Origin: Planococcus donghaensis
Lineage (GTDB): Bacteria > Bacillota > Bacilli > Bacillales_A > Planococcaceae
Assembly: GCF_001687665.2 (NCBI RefSeq)
Contig: NZ_CP016543.2
Span: forward strand, 3,241,372 to 3,305,371
DNA: 64,000 nucleotides
Direction: 5' to 3'
The notes under the pieces were generated by a model, which saw only the letters and a program-made list of their open reading frames with translations, made no database searches and was not told the DNA's origin. A program made the position numbers and the translations under genes. Shown here in pieces: positions 39,376 to 49,787 of this stretch. Numbering within the stretch: position 1 is the stretch's first letter; each line of letters begins with the position of its first letter.

Positions 39376-41192
39376 TCACCCCCATCGTCTTCTTCAAATG
39401 GCAACGTAAAGAAAATACTTGTTCCTTTTCCTAGCTTACTTTCTGCCCAAATGACGCCTCCATGAGCATTGATCATTTCTTTTGAAATCGCCAACCCTAA
39501 TCCCGTACCACCCATTTCACGGGATCTTGCACGGTCAACGCGATAAAATCGGTCAAAGATCCGATCGACATTTTCTTTTGGAATTCCCATTCCTTCATCA
39601 CTAATTTGAATCAGTAAATATCCTTCTTCAACAGTCATGTTAAAGCGGACTTTTCCACCTTCAGGAGAATATTTCAATGCATTCGAAATGATGTTATCAA
39701 TTACTTGGGTTAATTTATCTGGGTCAATTTCAACAAAGTACTGCTCTTTAGGCAATTGACGCATAAAATTCACTTTGTGCGACTTCGACATTTCAAAACG
39801 ATCGATAATGCGATTGAAAAAGACGTTGAATTCAACCATTTCTTTGCTTAATTCGGTTTCACTCGAATCCATTTTTGATAATTTCAGCAAATCATTTACC
39901 AGTCGAATCATGCGTTCTGTTTCTGTTTGTGTCACATTTAAAAAGTTTGGCGCTAAGTCTGGATCTTGCCATGCCCCATCAGCCAATGCTTCTAAATAAC
40001 TGCGCATTGTTGTTAAAGGTGTCCGCAATTCATGCGATACATTGGCCACAAACTCACGGCGTTCAATATCAATTTTTTCTTGTTCTGTGTTGTCATGCAA
40101 GACCGCAATTAAACCATTAACAAAGCCTGTTTCTTTTTGAATTACAGAAAAAGTCGTACGCAATAACGTACTTTGTTCATACGTACTTAAATCTAATGTA
40201 ACAGCTTCTTTCATATCAATTAAATCTTCGAAAGTATATTCTTCTTCAAGACCCAATACGCTCGTTACCGGTCGGTTTATGACCGTTTCACGTGAAACAT
40301 TAAGCAATTGAAGCGCAGGATCATTGATCAAAATAATGCGTCCTCGCCTATCAGTCGATAATACGCCATCGGTCATATTAGAAAGGACAGATGCTAATTT
40401 CCGACGTTCACTTTCTGTCGATTGTTGAGATTCCTGCAACCGATTTGTTAAATGGTTAAAAGCTCGAGCAAGTTGACCAATTTCATCATCACTATAAACT
40501 CTTACTTTACGGGAAAAGTTTCCTTTTGCCATTGCTTGCGCTTGTCTTCGCATATCCGCAATAGGTCGTGAAATGGTTTGAGCCACTAAAATTCCTAAAA
40601 TTGCAGTAATGGCCAAGGAAATCGTTGTACCTACTGCGAGAATGGAGTTGATATCATCCATTTGGTCATACACGTTTTCAATTTCAGCTTCAACATATAA
40701 AGTCCCGAGTAAGGTGCCACCTGTCGCCACAATCGGCAAGGTTCGTACCCAAATTCGCTCTTCGCTTTCCTTATCCACATAGGTTTGTTCTAAATCAATT
40801 TCTCCGATAATAGATTGGCGAACCAAGTCATTGGTTGACCGCTGGCCGACTAGTATTTGGTTTTCAATAACAGATGATGCAAGAATGCTATACCGTGTAT
40901 CTACAACCCGTATTTCATTGATATCATCTGATTGAAATCCATATAATACCGTTCGCAAGGTTTGTTCAAGCGTTGAATTTTCTTCTGTACGTTCTTTAAT
41001 CATTTCTTCACGCACACTAAATTCAATAATTTCCATACGGTCTTTAATAGAACTTTCAAAGTTCCCTTTTAAGGTTTCTTCAAGCTGCTGAGCAAAGTAC
41101 AGACCAATAATCTGCATAGCTAGCAAAATCAGCAAAATATAAATTAACACAAACTTCACATGTATCGACTTTAAAAAATTTACTTTTGACAT
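39366..41192 (-). CDS. walK: WalK sensor histidine kinase
   Basis: 608 residues. TM1 (14-33), an extracellular Cache-like sensor (about 35-180), TM2 (about 184-204), HAMP (205-257), PAS (263-370), then HisKA with phosphorylated His387 (FVANVSHELRTPL) and an HATPase domain with N (NIISNALKYSP), G1 (DEGMGIP) and G2 (GGTGLGLAISK) boxes. The essential Wal system senses cell-wall status and controls autolysins. It starts four bases after walR. A parS-like sequence lies inside the gene at 40284-40299. Confidence 0.97.
   Translation of the reverse strand: MSKVNFLKSIHVKFVLIYILLILLAMQIIGLYFAQQLEETLKGNFESSIKDRMEIIEFSVREEMIKERTEENSTLEQTLRTVLYGFQSDDINEIRVVDTRYSILASSVIENQILVGQRSTNDLVRQSIIGEIDLEQTYVDKESEERIWVRTLPIVATGGTLLGTLYVEAEIENVYDQMDDINSILAVGTTISLAITAILGILVAQTISRPIADMRRQAQAMAKGNFSRKVRVYSDDEIGQLARAFNHLTNRLQESQQSTESERRKLASVLSNMTDGVLSTDRRGRIILINDPALQLLNVSRETVINRPVTSVLGLEEEYTFEDLIDMKEAVTLDLSTYEQSTLLRTTFSVIQKETGFVNGLIAVLHDNTEQEKIDIERREFVANVSHELRTPLTTMRSYLEALADGAWQDPDLAPNFLNVTQTETERMIRLVNDLLKLSKMDSSETELSKEMVEFNVFFNRIIDRFEMSKSHKVNFMRQLPKEQYFVEIDPDKLTQVIDNIISNALKYSPEGGKVRFNMTVEEGYLLIQISDEGMGIPKENVDRIFDRFYRVDRARSREMGGTGLGLAISKEMINAHGGVIWAESKLGKGTSIFFTLPFEEDDGGEWD
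40284..40299. promoter_or_regulatory. parS-like site inside walK
   Basis: CGTTTCACGTGAAACA matches TGTTNCACGTGAAACA at all but the first base (15 of 16). Confidence 0.75.
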
Positions 41193-41196
41193 CTAA

Positions 41197-41904
41197 CTAC
41201 TCCTGTTCAGGATTTCGCAAATAATACCCTACGCCGCGACGCGTCACAATCCATGCCGGATGACTTGGGTTATCTTCAATTTTTTCACGCAGACGTCTAA
41301 CGGTAACATCCACTGTACGGACATCACCAAAGTAATCATATCCCCATACGGTCTGCAATAAATGCTCACGTGTCATGACTTGTCCAATATGCTTACCAAG
41401 ATAGTGAAGCAGTTCAAATTCACGGTGAGTCAATTCGATCGTTTCTTCACGTTTTAATACAAGATAAGCATCTGGTTGAATTGTTAACACACCTACTTGA
41501 ATATCATTAGAGTGTTGTCCTTCTTCTTCAGCAGGCGCTACATTTTGACGTCGCAAATTGGCTTTTACACGTGCAATCAGTTCACGCGTTGAAAAAGGTT
41601 TTGTCACATAATCATCTGCACCTAGTTCTAGACCTAGCACTTTATCAATTTCAGAGTCTTTGGCTGTTAACATAATGATTGGAAAATCGTACTTTTTGCG
41701 AATTTCACGACAAACTTCCATCCCGTCGCGATTTGGCAACATAATATCTAATAACATTAAATCGGGTTGAATTTCTCCAGCAATTTTAATCGCTTCGTCT
41801 CCGTCATACGCACAAACTACATTAAAACCTTCTTTTTTCAAGTTAAACTGTAAAATATCTGCAATCGGTTTCTCATCGTCTACAACCAATATTGTTTTAC
41901 TCAT
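41197..41904 (-). CDS. walR: WalR response regulator
   Basis: 235 residues, identical in length to B. subtilis WalR as I recall it. OmpR/PhoB type: receiver domain with phosphoacceptor Asp53 (LLDIMLP), then a winged helix ending in [11 protein letters not shown]. The essential regulator controls peptidoglycan hydrolase genes. AAGGGGAG gives seven-base spacing to ATG 41904; ATG 41907 is also possible. The open frame extends to 41952, but those codons precede the Shine-Dalgarno. It is the first gene of walRKHIJ. Confidence 0.97.
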   Translation of the reverse strand: MSKTILVVDDEKPIADILQFNLKKEGFNVVCAYDGDEAIKIAGEIQPDLMLLDIMLPNRDGMEVCREIRKKYDFPIIMLTAKDSEIDKVLGLELGADDYVTKPFSTRELIARVKANLRRQNVAPAEEEGQHSNDIQVGVLTIQPDAYLVLKREETIELTHREFELLHYLGKHIGQVMTREHLLQTVWGYDYFGDVRTVDVTVRRLREKIEDNPSHPAWIVTRRGVGYYLRNPEQE

Positions 41905-42070
41905 CATTTTTCTCCCCTTTTTCTTCCCATCTACACCCTTTTTTGTTGTCATTGCTCGTTCTTTACTACCCTATACTTTATCATTGTTCAAGGCATTTCG
42001 CATCTATCAGTAGCTACCCCTGCTCTGTCTCAAACACTCAAAACCTAAGCGCAATCCACAAAACAGCAAA

Positions 42071-42096
42071 AAGCAGCCGCCTAAAGGCGACTGCTT
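42071..42096 (-). terminator. purA terminator
   Basis: AAGCAGcCGCCT and AGGCGaCTGCTT arms, with a T-tract on the minus-strand exit. It separates purA from walR. Confidence 0.85.
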
Positions 42097-42117
42097 GATC
42101 TCAATTCTAAGCTTAAA

Positions 42118-43404
42118 TTATCTCCAAACACTTGTAACAATGTTTGTTTGGTTACGGTCAGGACCGACAGAGAAAATCGAAATTTGAACACCCGTCAACT
42201 GAGAAATACGCTCTAAGTAATGACGTGCATTTTCTGGCAATTCATCTAATGATTTGCAGCTTGTCACGTCTTCAGACCAGCCTGGAAGCTCTTCATACAC
42301 AGGTTCGCACTCATCCAGCATACGTAAGTTTGCTGGATATTCTGTGATCAGTTCTCCTTGGTAACGGTAAGCTGTACAAATCTTAACCGTTTCAAGACCC
42401 GACAATACGTCAATGGAGTTAACTGTTAAGTCCGTTAATCCACTTACACGTCTTGCATGACGAACAACTACACTATCAAACCAACCAATGCGGCGTGGAC
42501 GACCAGTAGTCGTACCGTACTCTTTACCAATTTCGCGGATTTGTTGACCTACTTCATCGAACAATTCTGTTGGGAATGGTCCGTCTCCAACACGTGACGT
42601 GTACGCTTTACATACGCCGATTACGTGTTGAATAGTTGTTGGTCCTACGCCCGCTCCGATTGTAACTCCACCCGCTACTGGGTTAGAAGACGTTACAAAC
42701 GGATACGTTCCTTGGTCGATATCGAGCATAACGCCTTGAGCGCCTTCAAACAATACGCGACGGCCATTATCAATAGCATCGTTCAATACTTTTGATGTGT
42801 CTGTTACATATTTAGCGATTTCTTGCCCATATGCATAATACTCTTCCATAATTCCTTCGACTGTAAATCCTTCTGTTTCATAAAATTTCTCGAACAAACG
42901 GTTTTTCTCGATTAAGTTCATGCGTAGTTTTTCTTCGAACACAACGTGGTCCAATAAATCCGCCATACGAATTCCGACACGTGCTGCTTTGTCCATATAA
43001 GCAGGTCCGATGCCTTTACCTGTTGTTCCAATTTTATTTGCTCCGCGACGCGCTTCTTCTACTTCATCTTGCTTAATGTGGTATGGCAATAATACGTGTG
43101 CGCGGTTTGAAATGCGCAAGTTTTCCGTTGTAATGCCACGCTCATGAAGACCTTTTAATTCTTTAACAAGCGCTTTTGGATCTACAACCATGCCGTTTCC
43201 AATTACCGATGTTTTCTCTTTATAGAATATCCCTGAAGGAATCAAATGCAATTTATACGTTTCTCCACCAAAAATAATGGTGTGTCCAGCGTTATTACCG
43301 CCTTGATAACGTGCAATTACTTCTGCATGTTCTGATAGAAAATCAGTGATCTTCCCTTTTCCTTCGTCTCCCCATTGCGTTCCAACTACTACGACTGACG
43401 TCAT
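42118..43404 (-). CDS. purA: Adenylosuccinate synthetase PurA
   Basis: 428 residues. GTP-dependent conversion of IMP plus aspartate to adenylosuccinate, the first step from IMP to AMP. The P-loop is WGDEGKGK and the IMP-binding GNNAGHT and GTTGRPRR motifs are intact. Cytosolic homodimer. GGAGGTGCG precedes ATG 43404, and a good SigA promoter lies about 50 bases upstream. Position between dnaC and walR is conserved in Bacillus. Confidence 0.97.
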   Translation of the reverse strand: MTSVVVVGTQWGDEGKGKITDFLSEHAEVIARYQGGNNAGHTIIFGGETYKLHLIPSGIFYKEKTSVIGNGMVVDPKALVKELKGLHERGITTENLRISNRAHVLLPYHIKQDEVEEARRGANKIGTTGKGIGPAYMDKAARVGIRMADLLDHVVFEEKLRMNLIEKNRLFEKFYETEGFTVEGIMEEYYAYGQEIAKYVTDTSKVLNDAIDNGRRVLFEGAQGVMLDIDQGTYPFVTSSNPVAGGVTIGAGVGPTTIQHVIGVCKAYTSRVGDGPFPTELFDEVGQQIREIGKEYGTTTGRPRRIGWFDSVVVRHARRVSGLTDLTVNSIDVLSGLETVKICTAYRYQGELITEYPANLRMLDECEPVYEELPGWSEDVTSCKSLDELPENARHYLERISQLTGVQISIFSVGPDRNQTNIVTSVWR

Positions 43405-43450
43405 AATTCCGCACCTCCGTTAGGCATATGCCCTATCTCAAACAGTGTTT

Positions 43451-43479
43451 ATTGTACCAATTAAAGACGAAACCGTCAA
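43451..43479 (-). promoter_or_regulatory. SigA promoter of purA
   Basis: Minus strand TTGACG (43474-43479), 17-base spacer, TACAAT (43451-43456). Confidence 0.8.
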
Positions 43480-43493
43480 TACAAAACAGAAGA

Positions 43494-43538
43494 AAACACG
43501 AACATATAAATGTGTTGCCACATTTAATGTTCGTGTTT
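43494..43538 (-). terminator. dnaC terminator
   Basis: AAACACGAACAT...AATGTG pairs with CACATT...ATGTTCGTGTTT. The hairpin touches the dnaC stop codon. Confidence 0.82.
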
Positions 43539-44892
43539 AAAAGTCTCCGCCGGATTCATGTTGACTCCAGTCAATGGTGACAAACTTATTGTATTCTTTC
43601 ACAAACGCCAATTTAACAGTCCCTGTTGGACCATTACGTTGTTTTGCAATGATAATTTCAATCATGTTTTGGTCTTCTGTTTCTTTGTCATAATAATCTT
43701 CACGATACAAGAACGACACAATATCGGCATCTTGCTCAATACTTCCAGATTCACGTAAATCCGACATCATTGGACGCTTGTCTTGTCGTTGTTCTACTCC
43801 ACGAGATAACTGCGACAACGCGATAACCGGTACTTCAAGCTCACGCGCTAACCCTTTTAATGAACGGGAAATATCCGATACTTCTTGTTGTCGGTTTTCA
43901 CCAGATTTACCGGGTCCTTGGATCAATTGAAGATAATCGATCATGATCATGCCAAGTCCATATTCTTGTTTTAAACGTCGGCATTTTGCCCGAATGTCAT
44001 TTACGCGAATACCCGGTGTATCATCGATAAAGATTCCGGCATTGGATAAACTGCCCATCGCCATTGTCAACTTGCGCCAATCTTCGTTTTGAAGTGCTCC
44101 TGTACGCAATACTTGTGCATCAATATTGCCTTCCGCACAAAGCATACGCATAACCAACTGTTCAGCACCCATCTCTAAACTAAAAATGGCGACATTTTCG
44201 TCTGTTTTAGTCGCGACGTTTTGCGCGACGTTCAAAGCAAAAGCTGTCTTACCAACAGAAGGCCGTGCAGCTACAATAATTAAGTCGTTTCGCTGAAACC
44301 CTGCTGTTACCTTATCAAGGTCACGGAAGCCTGTAGGGATTCCTGTGACGTCTCCTTTACGAGTATGCAGCAATTCGATGTTGTCGTAAGTTTTTACTAG
44401 TACATCTTTGATATGGGTAAAGTCACCGGCTTTTTTCCGGCTTGATACTTCCATCATTTTCTTTTCTGCTTCGGAAAGCAATGCTTCTACTTCATCTTCA
44501 CGTGTAAATCCATCTTCTACGATTGTAGTAGCTACCCGGATCAATCGGCGAAGCAATGCTTTTTCTTCTACAATATGCGCATAATGGGCAACGTTTGCTG
44601 CTGTTGGTACAGCGTTAGCGATTTCCGTTAAATACGATAAACCGCCAACGTCTTCTAATTCTTTTTTGACAGAAAGTTCTTCTGTCACGGTCACTACATC
44701 AATCGCTTTTCCGTGATCTGCTAAATTCAGCATCGTCTGGAAAATCTTTTGATGCGCAATGCGGTAAAAATCTTCTGCCATCACAATTTCAGCAACCGTG
44801 ATTAAAGAAGGCGGTTCTAAAAAGATGGCGCCAATAACCGATTGCTCGGCTTCATGGTTGTGCGGGGGGACACGATCAATCATTTCGTTCAT
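43537..44892 (-). CDS. dnaC: Replicative DNA helicase DnaC (DnaB family)
   Basis: 451 residues. The hexameric 5'-3' helicase of the replication fork. N-terminal DnaB domain (RVPPHNHEAEQSVIGA), then a RecA-like domain with Walker A RPSVGKTAFALN, Walker B MIMIDYLQLI, and the SDLRESGSIEQDAD arm motif. It lies 12 bases after rplI on the same strand, as in Bacillus (rplI-dnaC). No intein seen. Confidence 0.97.
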   Translation of the reverse strand: MNEMIDRVPPHNHEAEQSVIGAIFLEPPSLITVAEIVMAEDFYRIAHQKIFQTMLNLADHGKAIDVVTVTEELSVKKELEDVGGLSYLTEIANAVPTAANVAHYAHIVEEKALLRRLIRVATTIVEDGFTREDEVEALLSEAEKKMMEVSSRKKAGDFTHIKDVLVKTYDNIELLHTRKGDVTGIPTGFRDLDKVTAGFQRNDLIIVAARPSVGKTAFALNVAQNVATKTDENVAIFSLEMGAEQLVMRMLCAEGNIDAQVLRTGALQNEDWRKLTMAMGSLSNAGIFIDDTPGIRVNDIRAKCRRLKQEYGLGMIMIDYLQLIQGPGKSGENRQQEVSDISRSLKGLARELEVPVIALSQLSRGVEQRQDKRPMMSDLRESGSIEQDADIVSFLYREDYYDKETEDQNMIEIIIAKQRNGPTGTVKLAFVKEYNKFVTIDWSQHESGGDF

Positions 44893-44904
44893 CGGTGTCT
44901 CACC

Positions 44905-45354
44905 TTACGCTTCTTCTGTAACATGAACTCGAAGCGTAGCCGTCACATCCTGGTGCAATTTCACAGGAATATTAGTGTAGCCAAGCGCACGAATGGCATC
45001 GTCCAATTCCATTTTGCGTTTGTCTAATTTGATGCCATGCTTTTTTTCAAGTGTTGTTGCTACTTGTTTTGTTGTAATTGAACCAAAAAGACGTCCGTCT
45101 ACTCCAGATTTCGCAGTCAATTCGATAGTTAAACCCTCAAGTGTTTCTTTTAACTGTTCTGCTTCTTGACGTTCTTGGTCAGCTTCTTTTTGCTCTTTTT
45201 TCTTTTGACCATCTAATTTACTAATAGTTGCTTGGTTTGCTTCAATCGCTAAATTATTTTTTAATAGGAAGTTATGTGCATAACCATCTGCTACGTTTTT
45301 AATTTCACCTTTTTTGCCTTTACCTTTTACGTCTTTCAAAAATATTACTTTCAT
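44905..45354 (-). CDS. rplI: 50S ribosomal protein L9
   Basis: 149 residues. N-terminal RNA-binding domain with the L9 signature ([21 protein letters not shown] in pieces), a long charged central helix (about 45-75) and a C-terminal domain. It binds 23S rRNA at the base of the L1 stalk. Its ATG overlaps the gdpP stop (ATGA), so translation is coupled to gdpP. Confidence 0.97.
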   Translation of the reverse strand: MKVIFLKDVKGKGKKGEIKNVADGYAHNFLLKNNLAIEANQATISKLDGQKKKEQKEADQERQEAEQLKETLEGLTIELTAKSGVDGRLFGSITTKQVATTLEKKHGIKLDKRKMELDDAIRALGYTNIPVKLHQDVTATLRVHVTEEA

Positions 45355-47324
45355 TCGTTTGTTCCTCCTTCAGTATCTTCTAAAATTACCGCTTTTAACT
45401 GTTCAACGGCTTGGTCTATTGTTGCGTTTGGCATTTGGGTAGCCGCATTTGTTAAATGACCACCACCGCCGAGGTTTTCCATAATTATTTGCACGTTTAC
45501 TTCACCAAGTGAACGGGCACTAATACCAATGCCGCCTTCTGCTCGCTCAGCCACTACAAACGACGCATTGACGTCTTTCATCGTCAACAAGATATCTGCT
45601 GTTTGTGCGATCAATACGGGGCTGTAGACACGCTCAGGCTCGCCTTTTGCAATCGCGATGCCATCGCCAACAAATTCTACTGTCTGCACAATTTTAGCAC
45701 GTTCAATATACGTTTCTAAGTCTTCTTTTAGTATTCGTTGAACGAGTACTGTATCCGCTCCATTTGAACGCAAGTAAGAAGCTGCTTCAAAGGTACGGGC
45801 ACCTGTTCTTAACGTAAAGCTTTTGGTATCTACGATAATTCCAGCCAACATCGCTGTCGCTTCTAACATAGACAATTTCTCATGCTTTGGTTGGTACTCA
45901 ATAAGTTCGGTAACCAATTCAGCAGTCGATGACGCATAAGGCTCCATATAAACAAGCATCGTGTTGGTGATAAATTCTTCACCTCTCCGGTGATGGTCGA
46001 TCAACACAACTCGTTCCATTCGTTGCAATACGCGTTCGTCAATAACCATAGACGGTTTATGCGTGTCTACTACAACCAGCAGTGAATTCTCGGTCATTTC
46101 AGCTAACGCTTCTTCGGGTGTTATAAACTGAGAAAACAATTCCGGTTCTCCTTCAATAGCTTCCATTAACCGCATGACACTGCGATCGTATGCATCAAAA
46201 TCAATGATGATACGACCTTTAACTTTGTTCATGGCAGCCATTTTGGCTACGCCAACTGCAGCACCGATAGAATCCATATCCGGCATCTTATGTCCCATAA
46301 TAAACACTTGATCACTTTCTTGGATCAAATCACGCAATGCGTGCGAGATAACCCTCGCCCTGACTCGAGTCCGTTTTTCAACGGGATTGGTTTTACCGCC
46401 ATAAAATTTCACTTTGCCACTTGGATGTTTGATCGCCACTTGATCTCCTCCACGGCCAAGAACTAAGTCTAAGCCTGATTGAGCAAGACTTCCTAATTCA
46501 ACTAAGGAAGCAGACCCAGCTCCGACACCGATACTCAAAGTTAATGCCAGATTATCTTTAGAGGTAACTTCACGAATATCATCCAAAATAGCGAATTTTG
46601 ATGTCTCAAGATCTTTTAAAATTGACTCATTAAATACAGCCATAAATCGTTCCGAAGAAATGCGCTTTACAAAAATACCATGATTTGCGCCCCATTGGTT
46701 GACCAATGAAGTAACTAAACTATTGAGATTGCTTCGAGTTTGATCATCCATTCCTTGCGCAAGTTCATCGTAATTATCGATGAATAAAATGCCGATAACT
46801 GTGCGATCTGCATAATAAAGTGACTCAATTTCCACTTGCTCCGTAATATCAAAAAGATAAAACAACCGGTCATCCGCTTTATAATATACACGGTATTTCC
46901 GATCGCCTAACGCGATGGTCAGTTCTTTTTCTTCTGATTTTACAAGCGGATGAAAGTCTTCAGATAATGTATAAAGCGACTCACCGATTAAAGTATCGTA
47001 TTCTAGCGTTGAAGTCATATAAGGATTTGCCCACTCGATGTCATACTGTTCGTTAACTAGTAAAATACCAATTGGCATTTCGAGCAATGCTTCTTCTCCG
47101 ACTTTTTTCATGCGATACGACAATGTTTCAATATGCTTTTCCGTCGCCTCATAAACTTTTTTTTCGGTTACCCACGTAGCTGTAAACGCTAGCACAAAAA
47201 GCAGTGTAAAAATACCAGCGGCCCATTCTGACCAAAGCGAAATCAAAATCGCTGCGGCCATGCCGAGAGCTAGCAATGCGACAAGTGGATATCGAAGTTT
47301 TCTTTTTCTAAAAAAAGCCGACAT
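45351..47324 (-). CDS. gdpP: GdpP (YybT) c-di-AMP phosphodiesterase
   Basis: 657 residues. Two N-terminal TM helices (about 14-52), a PAS-like domain (about 60-150), a degenerate GGDEF domain (about 170-305, with SSERFMAVF in place of GGDEF) and DHH-DHHA1 (about 335-650). The phosphodiesterase motifs are [25 protein letters not shown] and GGGGH. It hydrolyses c-di-AMP to pApA at the membrane and so tunes potassium and wall homeostasis. It lies 14 bases after yybS and is coupled to rplI. Confidence 0.96.
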   Translation of the reverse strand: MSAFFRKRKLRYPLVALLALGMAAAILISLWSEWAAGIFTLLFVLAFTATWVTEKKVYEATEKHIETLSYRMKKVGEEALLEMPIGILLVNEQYDIEWANPYMTSTLEYDTLIGESLYTLSEDFHPLVKSEEKELTIALGDRKYRVYYKADDRLFYLFDITEQVEIESLYYADRTVIGILFIDNYDELAQGMDDQTRSNLNSLVTSLVNQWGANHGIFVKRISSERFMAVFNESILKDLETSKFAILDDIREVTSKDNLALTLSIGVGAGSASLVELGSLAQSGLDLVLGRGGDQVAIKHPSGKVKFYGGKTNPVEKRTRVRARVISHALRDLIQESDQVFIMGHKMPDMDSIGAAVGVAKMAAMNKVKGRIIIDFDAYDRSVMRLMEAIEGEPELFSQFITPEEALAEMTENSLLVVVDTHKPSMVIDERVLQRMERVVLIDHHRRGEEFITNTMLVYMEPYASSTAELVTELIEYQPKHEKLSMLEATAMLAGIIVDTKSFTLRTGARTFEAASYLRSNGADTVLVQRILKEDLETYIERAKIVQTVEFVGDGIAIAKGEPERVYSPVLIAQTADILLTMKDVNASFVVAERAEGGIGISARSLGEVNVQIIMENLGGGGHLTNAATQMPNATIDQAVEQLKAVILEDTEGGTNE

Positions 47325-47338
47325 TATTCTTCAGCTCC

Positions 47339-48298
47339 TTATTTTCCTTTAAACTCGTGTGCTCGTTTGACCCAACCCCGGATATCAAATCCAAGATCGA
47401 CGATTCCGACAATACTTGTAAATGACTGCAAGGGAAATGCCAAGATTGTGACCAGCACTGTTACCCATTTTGGCCAACCTTCTTGGTGAATGTAGTAGTG
47501 ATAAAAAGAAACTCCCTGCAAAAACAACAGGAATTGGAGCAACACGGTGGCATTGATGAAAATCATGTATGCCATTGTTCCGGGTTCAAACTCTGATAAC
47601 AGCGAAACAAGCAACACGATTAAATAATACCATAAAACAGATTTCGGTAATTTCATGTTCCGAAAAGGTGGAAACTTAGGAGTCATAATTCCAAAACGCT
47701 TCAAGATCGGCAATAGAATTAGCAATAACACCCACACAACTGAGAAAACAACTAATACTAGTAATACAGGCAATAAAGTTTCAAATGAAAACTGCAATTG
47801 CGTAACGAGCTCATTGTAGTCTGCTATGGAGGCTTCAGAAGCCCCTAGCTTTTCCATCATAGCGCCAGTTTGTTCATAAGATTGATCAAAGCTTGCAGAA
47901 AACTCTTCTAAGACATTGATGCCAAACAACCAAATTGAAACCACATATTGAATCATTAAAGACATCAACAGGACTAAACTAGCACTCATGAACATAAACA
48001 ATTTGCTTTTCTTATAATAAATTGAAAGTCCAATTGCTAAACCTAGTGGTACGTGGATCAATGCCAAAGGTAAAGAAAAAAGGCCACCAATGATAAAGGC
48101 TAGTATCAGGCAGACCGCTGCGAAAAGCGCAGAAGCTTTCCAAGGATATTTCGCACTGTACCATGCAATTGGCAACGCCAAAAATAACGTACTTACAATA
48201 CTTACAACAGGCACATAAACCGAAATCGCTAGCAGCACGGTAAATACGGTTGCCATCATCGCACCGTTGGTAAGTTGTCGCGTTTGTTGATTTTGCAT
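47339..48298 (-). CDS. yybS: YybS family (DUF2232) membrane protein
   Basis: 319 residues and about eight hydrophobic helices, typical of DUF2232 proteins encoded next to gdpP. Function is not established. The frame stays open to 48469, but a good SigA promoter at 48342-48370 lies inside that extension. The start must therefore be near ATG 48298 (MQNQQTRQL), with GAAGGGGAAAT upstream; ATG 48334 is less likely. It heads the yybS-gdpP-rplI-dnaC operon. Confidence 0.88.
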   Translation of the reverse strand: MQNQQTRQLTNGAMMATVFTVLLAISVYVPVVSIVSTLFLALPIAWYSAKYPWKASALFAAVCLILAFIIGGLFSLPLALIHVPLGLAIGLSIYYKKSKLFMFMSASLVLLMSLMIQYVVSIWLFGINVLEEFSASFDQSYEQTGAMMEKLGASEASIADYNELVTQLQFSFETLLPVLLVLVVFSVVWVLLLILLPILKRFGIMTPKFPPFRNMKLPKSVLWYYLIVLLVSLLSEFEPGTMAYMIFINATVLLQFLLFLQGVSFYHYYIHQEGWPKWVTVLVTILAFPLQSFTSIVGIVDLGFDIRGWVKRAHEFKGK

Positions 48299-48341
48299 AT
48301 GATTGGATTTCCCCTTCTTTCGGGTATATTTCATCCTTGTA

Positions 48342-48370
48342 ATTGTACCATGATTCAAGAACCTGAACAA
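48342..48370 (-). promoter_or_regulatory. SigA promoter of the yybS-gdpP-rplI-dnaC operon
   Basis: Minus strand TTGTTC (48365-48370), 17-base spacer, TACAAT (48342-48347). Confidence 0.65.
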
Positions 48371-48480
48371 AAGGAGCCGTTCCCTGTATGAAGATAACGG
48401 CTGTAAAATAGAAGTCGTATTAAAATTATGATTTTTGCTATCATTTTTTATATTCCCATCATGTTTCAATGCATAAAAAA

Positions 48481-48500
48481 AAGACCGGTTTCCCGGTCTT
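48481..48500 (-). terminator. rpsR terminator
   Basis: AAGACCGG and CCGGTCTT around a short TTTC loop, with a T-tract on the minus-strand exit. Confidence 0.9.
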
Positions 48501-48511
48501 TAAAATCGTAA

Positions 48512-48748
48512 TTATCTTTCTTCCGCAACAAACGGTAGAAGTGCCATGATACGTGAGCGTTTAATAGCGATTGTCAACTTACGTTGCCATTTAGCGCTAG
48601 TGCCTGTAACACGACGTGGCAAGATTTTCCCTCTTTCAGAAATGAATTTCTTCAAAAGATCAGTATCTTTATAGTCAATGTGCGTGATGTTGTTGGAAGT
48701 GAAGTAACAAACCTTTTTCCGTTTTTTTCCTCCGCGACGTGGTGCCAT
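48512..48748 (-). CDS. rpsR: 30S ribosomal protein S18
   Basis: 78 residues, the normal length. Basic N-terminus [13 protein letters not shown] and the conserved [27 protein letters not shown] core. It partners S6 on the 30S platform. Last gene of rpsF-ssb-rpsR. GGAGGTAATTCG precedes ATG 48748. Confidence 0.98.
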   Translation of the reverse strand: MAPRRGGKKRKKVCYFTSNNITHIDYKDTDLLKKFISERGKILPRRVTGTSAKWQRKLTIAIKRSRIMALLPFVAEER

Positions 48749-48797
48749 ATCGAATTACCTCCTTTACTTAATGATTAATCGTTAGTTTCCGTCCATC

Positions 48798-49271
48798 TTA
48801 GAACGGTAAATCGTCATCCGATACTTCGATCGGGCCGCTACCGCTTGAGAATGGATCTTCATCTACACGAGTATGGTTTTGCTGACTTGGGCTCGGTGAT
48901 TGGTTCTGTTGATAGGAAGGCTGCTGGCCTTGTGAACGATCCGTATTGGCGTTTTTTGGTTCAAGGAATTGAACGCTGTCCGCCACTACTTCTGTTGTAT
49001 AGACACGTTTCCCGTCTTGTCCCTCGTAGCTACCAGTTTGGATACGGCCTTCAACACCTGCTAAGCTTCCTTTTTTAAGGAAATTCGCTGTATTTTCAGC
49101 TTGTTTGCGCCAAACGGTACAATTAATGAAATCAGTTTCGCGTTCACCTTGAGCGTTTGAGAAAGTCCGGTTTACAGCTAGTGTAAATCGAGCAACTGCC
49201 GCGCCACTTGGTGTGTAACGAAGGTCTGGATCTTTTGTCAGTCTTCCGACTAAAACAACTCGGTTAATCAT
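48798..49271 (-). CDS. ssb: Single-stranded DNA-binding protein
   Basis: 157 residues. N-terminal OB fold ([23 protein letters not shown] start), a Gln/Ser-rich disordered linker (about 112-145), and the acidic C-terminal tip DDDLPF that recruits replication and repair proteins. Between rpsF and rpsR, as in Bacillus, where the operon is also under stress control. GGAGGTTGAATTCTG lies before ATG 49271. Confidence 0.98.
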   Translation of the reverse strand: MINRVVLVGRLTKDPDLRYTPSGAAVARFTLAVNRTFSNAQGERETDFINCTVWRKQAENTANFLKKGSLAGVEGRIQTGSYEGQDGKRVYTTEVVADSVQFLEPKNANTDRSQGQQPSYQQNQSPSPSQQNHTRVDEDPFSSGSGPIEVSDDDLPF

Positions 49272-49321
49272 CAGAATTCAACCTCCTTCAAGTCAAAAAA
49301 ATTTCAGTGTCTGTATCCTGT

Positions 49322-49609
49322 TTACGCGTCTTTGCGTACAGCGATATGACGAATAATGTCTTCGTTAATGTTCGCAAGACGTGTGTATTCGTTGATAGCT
49401 TCAGAACCAGCGTTTACTTTTACGATTTGGTAGAAACCTTCACGTAAATCGTTGATTTCATAAGCTAAACGACGTTTACCCCACTCTTTCGACTCGATGA
49501 TTTCAGCACCGTTTGTAGTAAGGATGTCGTTAAAACGCTCAACTAGAGCTTTTTTCGCTTCCTCTTCAATTGCAGGCTGAATGATATACATTAATTCATA
49601 TTCTCTCAT
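49322..49609 (-). CDS. rpsF: 30S ribosomal protein S6
   Basis: 95 residues, ferredoxin-like fold. [12 protein letters not shown] start and [12 protein letters not shown] core. It binds S18. First gene of the rpsF-ssb-rpsR operon. GAGGAGGTGAC precedes the ATG, and a leader hairpin and extended -10 promoter lie upstream. Confidence 0.98.
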   Translation of the reverse strand: MREYELMYIIQPAIEEEAKKALVERFNDILTTNGAEIIESKEWGKRRLAYEINDLREGFYQIVKVNAGSEAINEYTRLANINEDIIRHIAVRKDA

Positions 49610-49619
49610 CGTGTTGTCA

Positions 49620-49665
49620 CCTCCTCATGGACTTGGGCCCTGCTGTATCCAGCGGGCAAGGAGCA
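49620..49665 (-). ncRNA. rpsF leader hairpin, candidate S6:S18-binding autoregulatory RNA
   Basis: The leader folds as GCCCGCTG-gata-CAGC-A-GGGC just before the Shine-Dalgarno. Known rpsF leaders carry a hairpin that binds S6:S18 and shuts down the operon. Placement fits, but the motif was judged by eye only. Confidence 0.45.
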
Positions 49666-49696
49666 AGCAATTCATAAATATTACTCACATCACAGT

Positions 49697-49725
49697 ATTG
49701 TATCATAATAACTAAGCTCTCGCAA
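49697..49725 (-). promoter_or_regulatory. SigA promoter of rpsF-ssb-rpsR with extended -10
   Basis: Minus strand TTGCGA (49720-49725), 17-base spacer, TGATACAAT with -10 at 49697-49702. Confidence 0.75.
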
Positions 49726-49787
49726 GCCTGTTTTTGACTTTCAAATCAGCTATACTTTTCAGCATAGATCCTAAAGGATGTGAAGCC

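Noticed and set aside
48299..48469. N-terminal extension of yybS
   Set aside because: A good SigA promoter lies inside it, and family members start near the later ATG.
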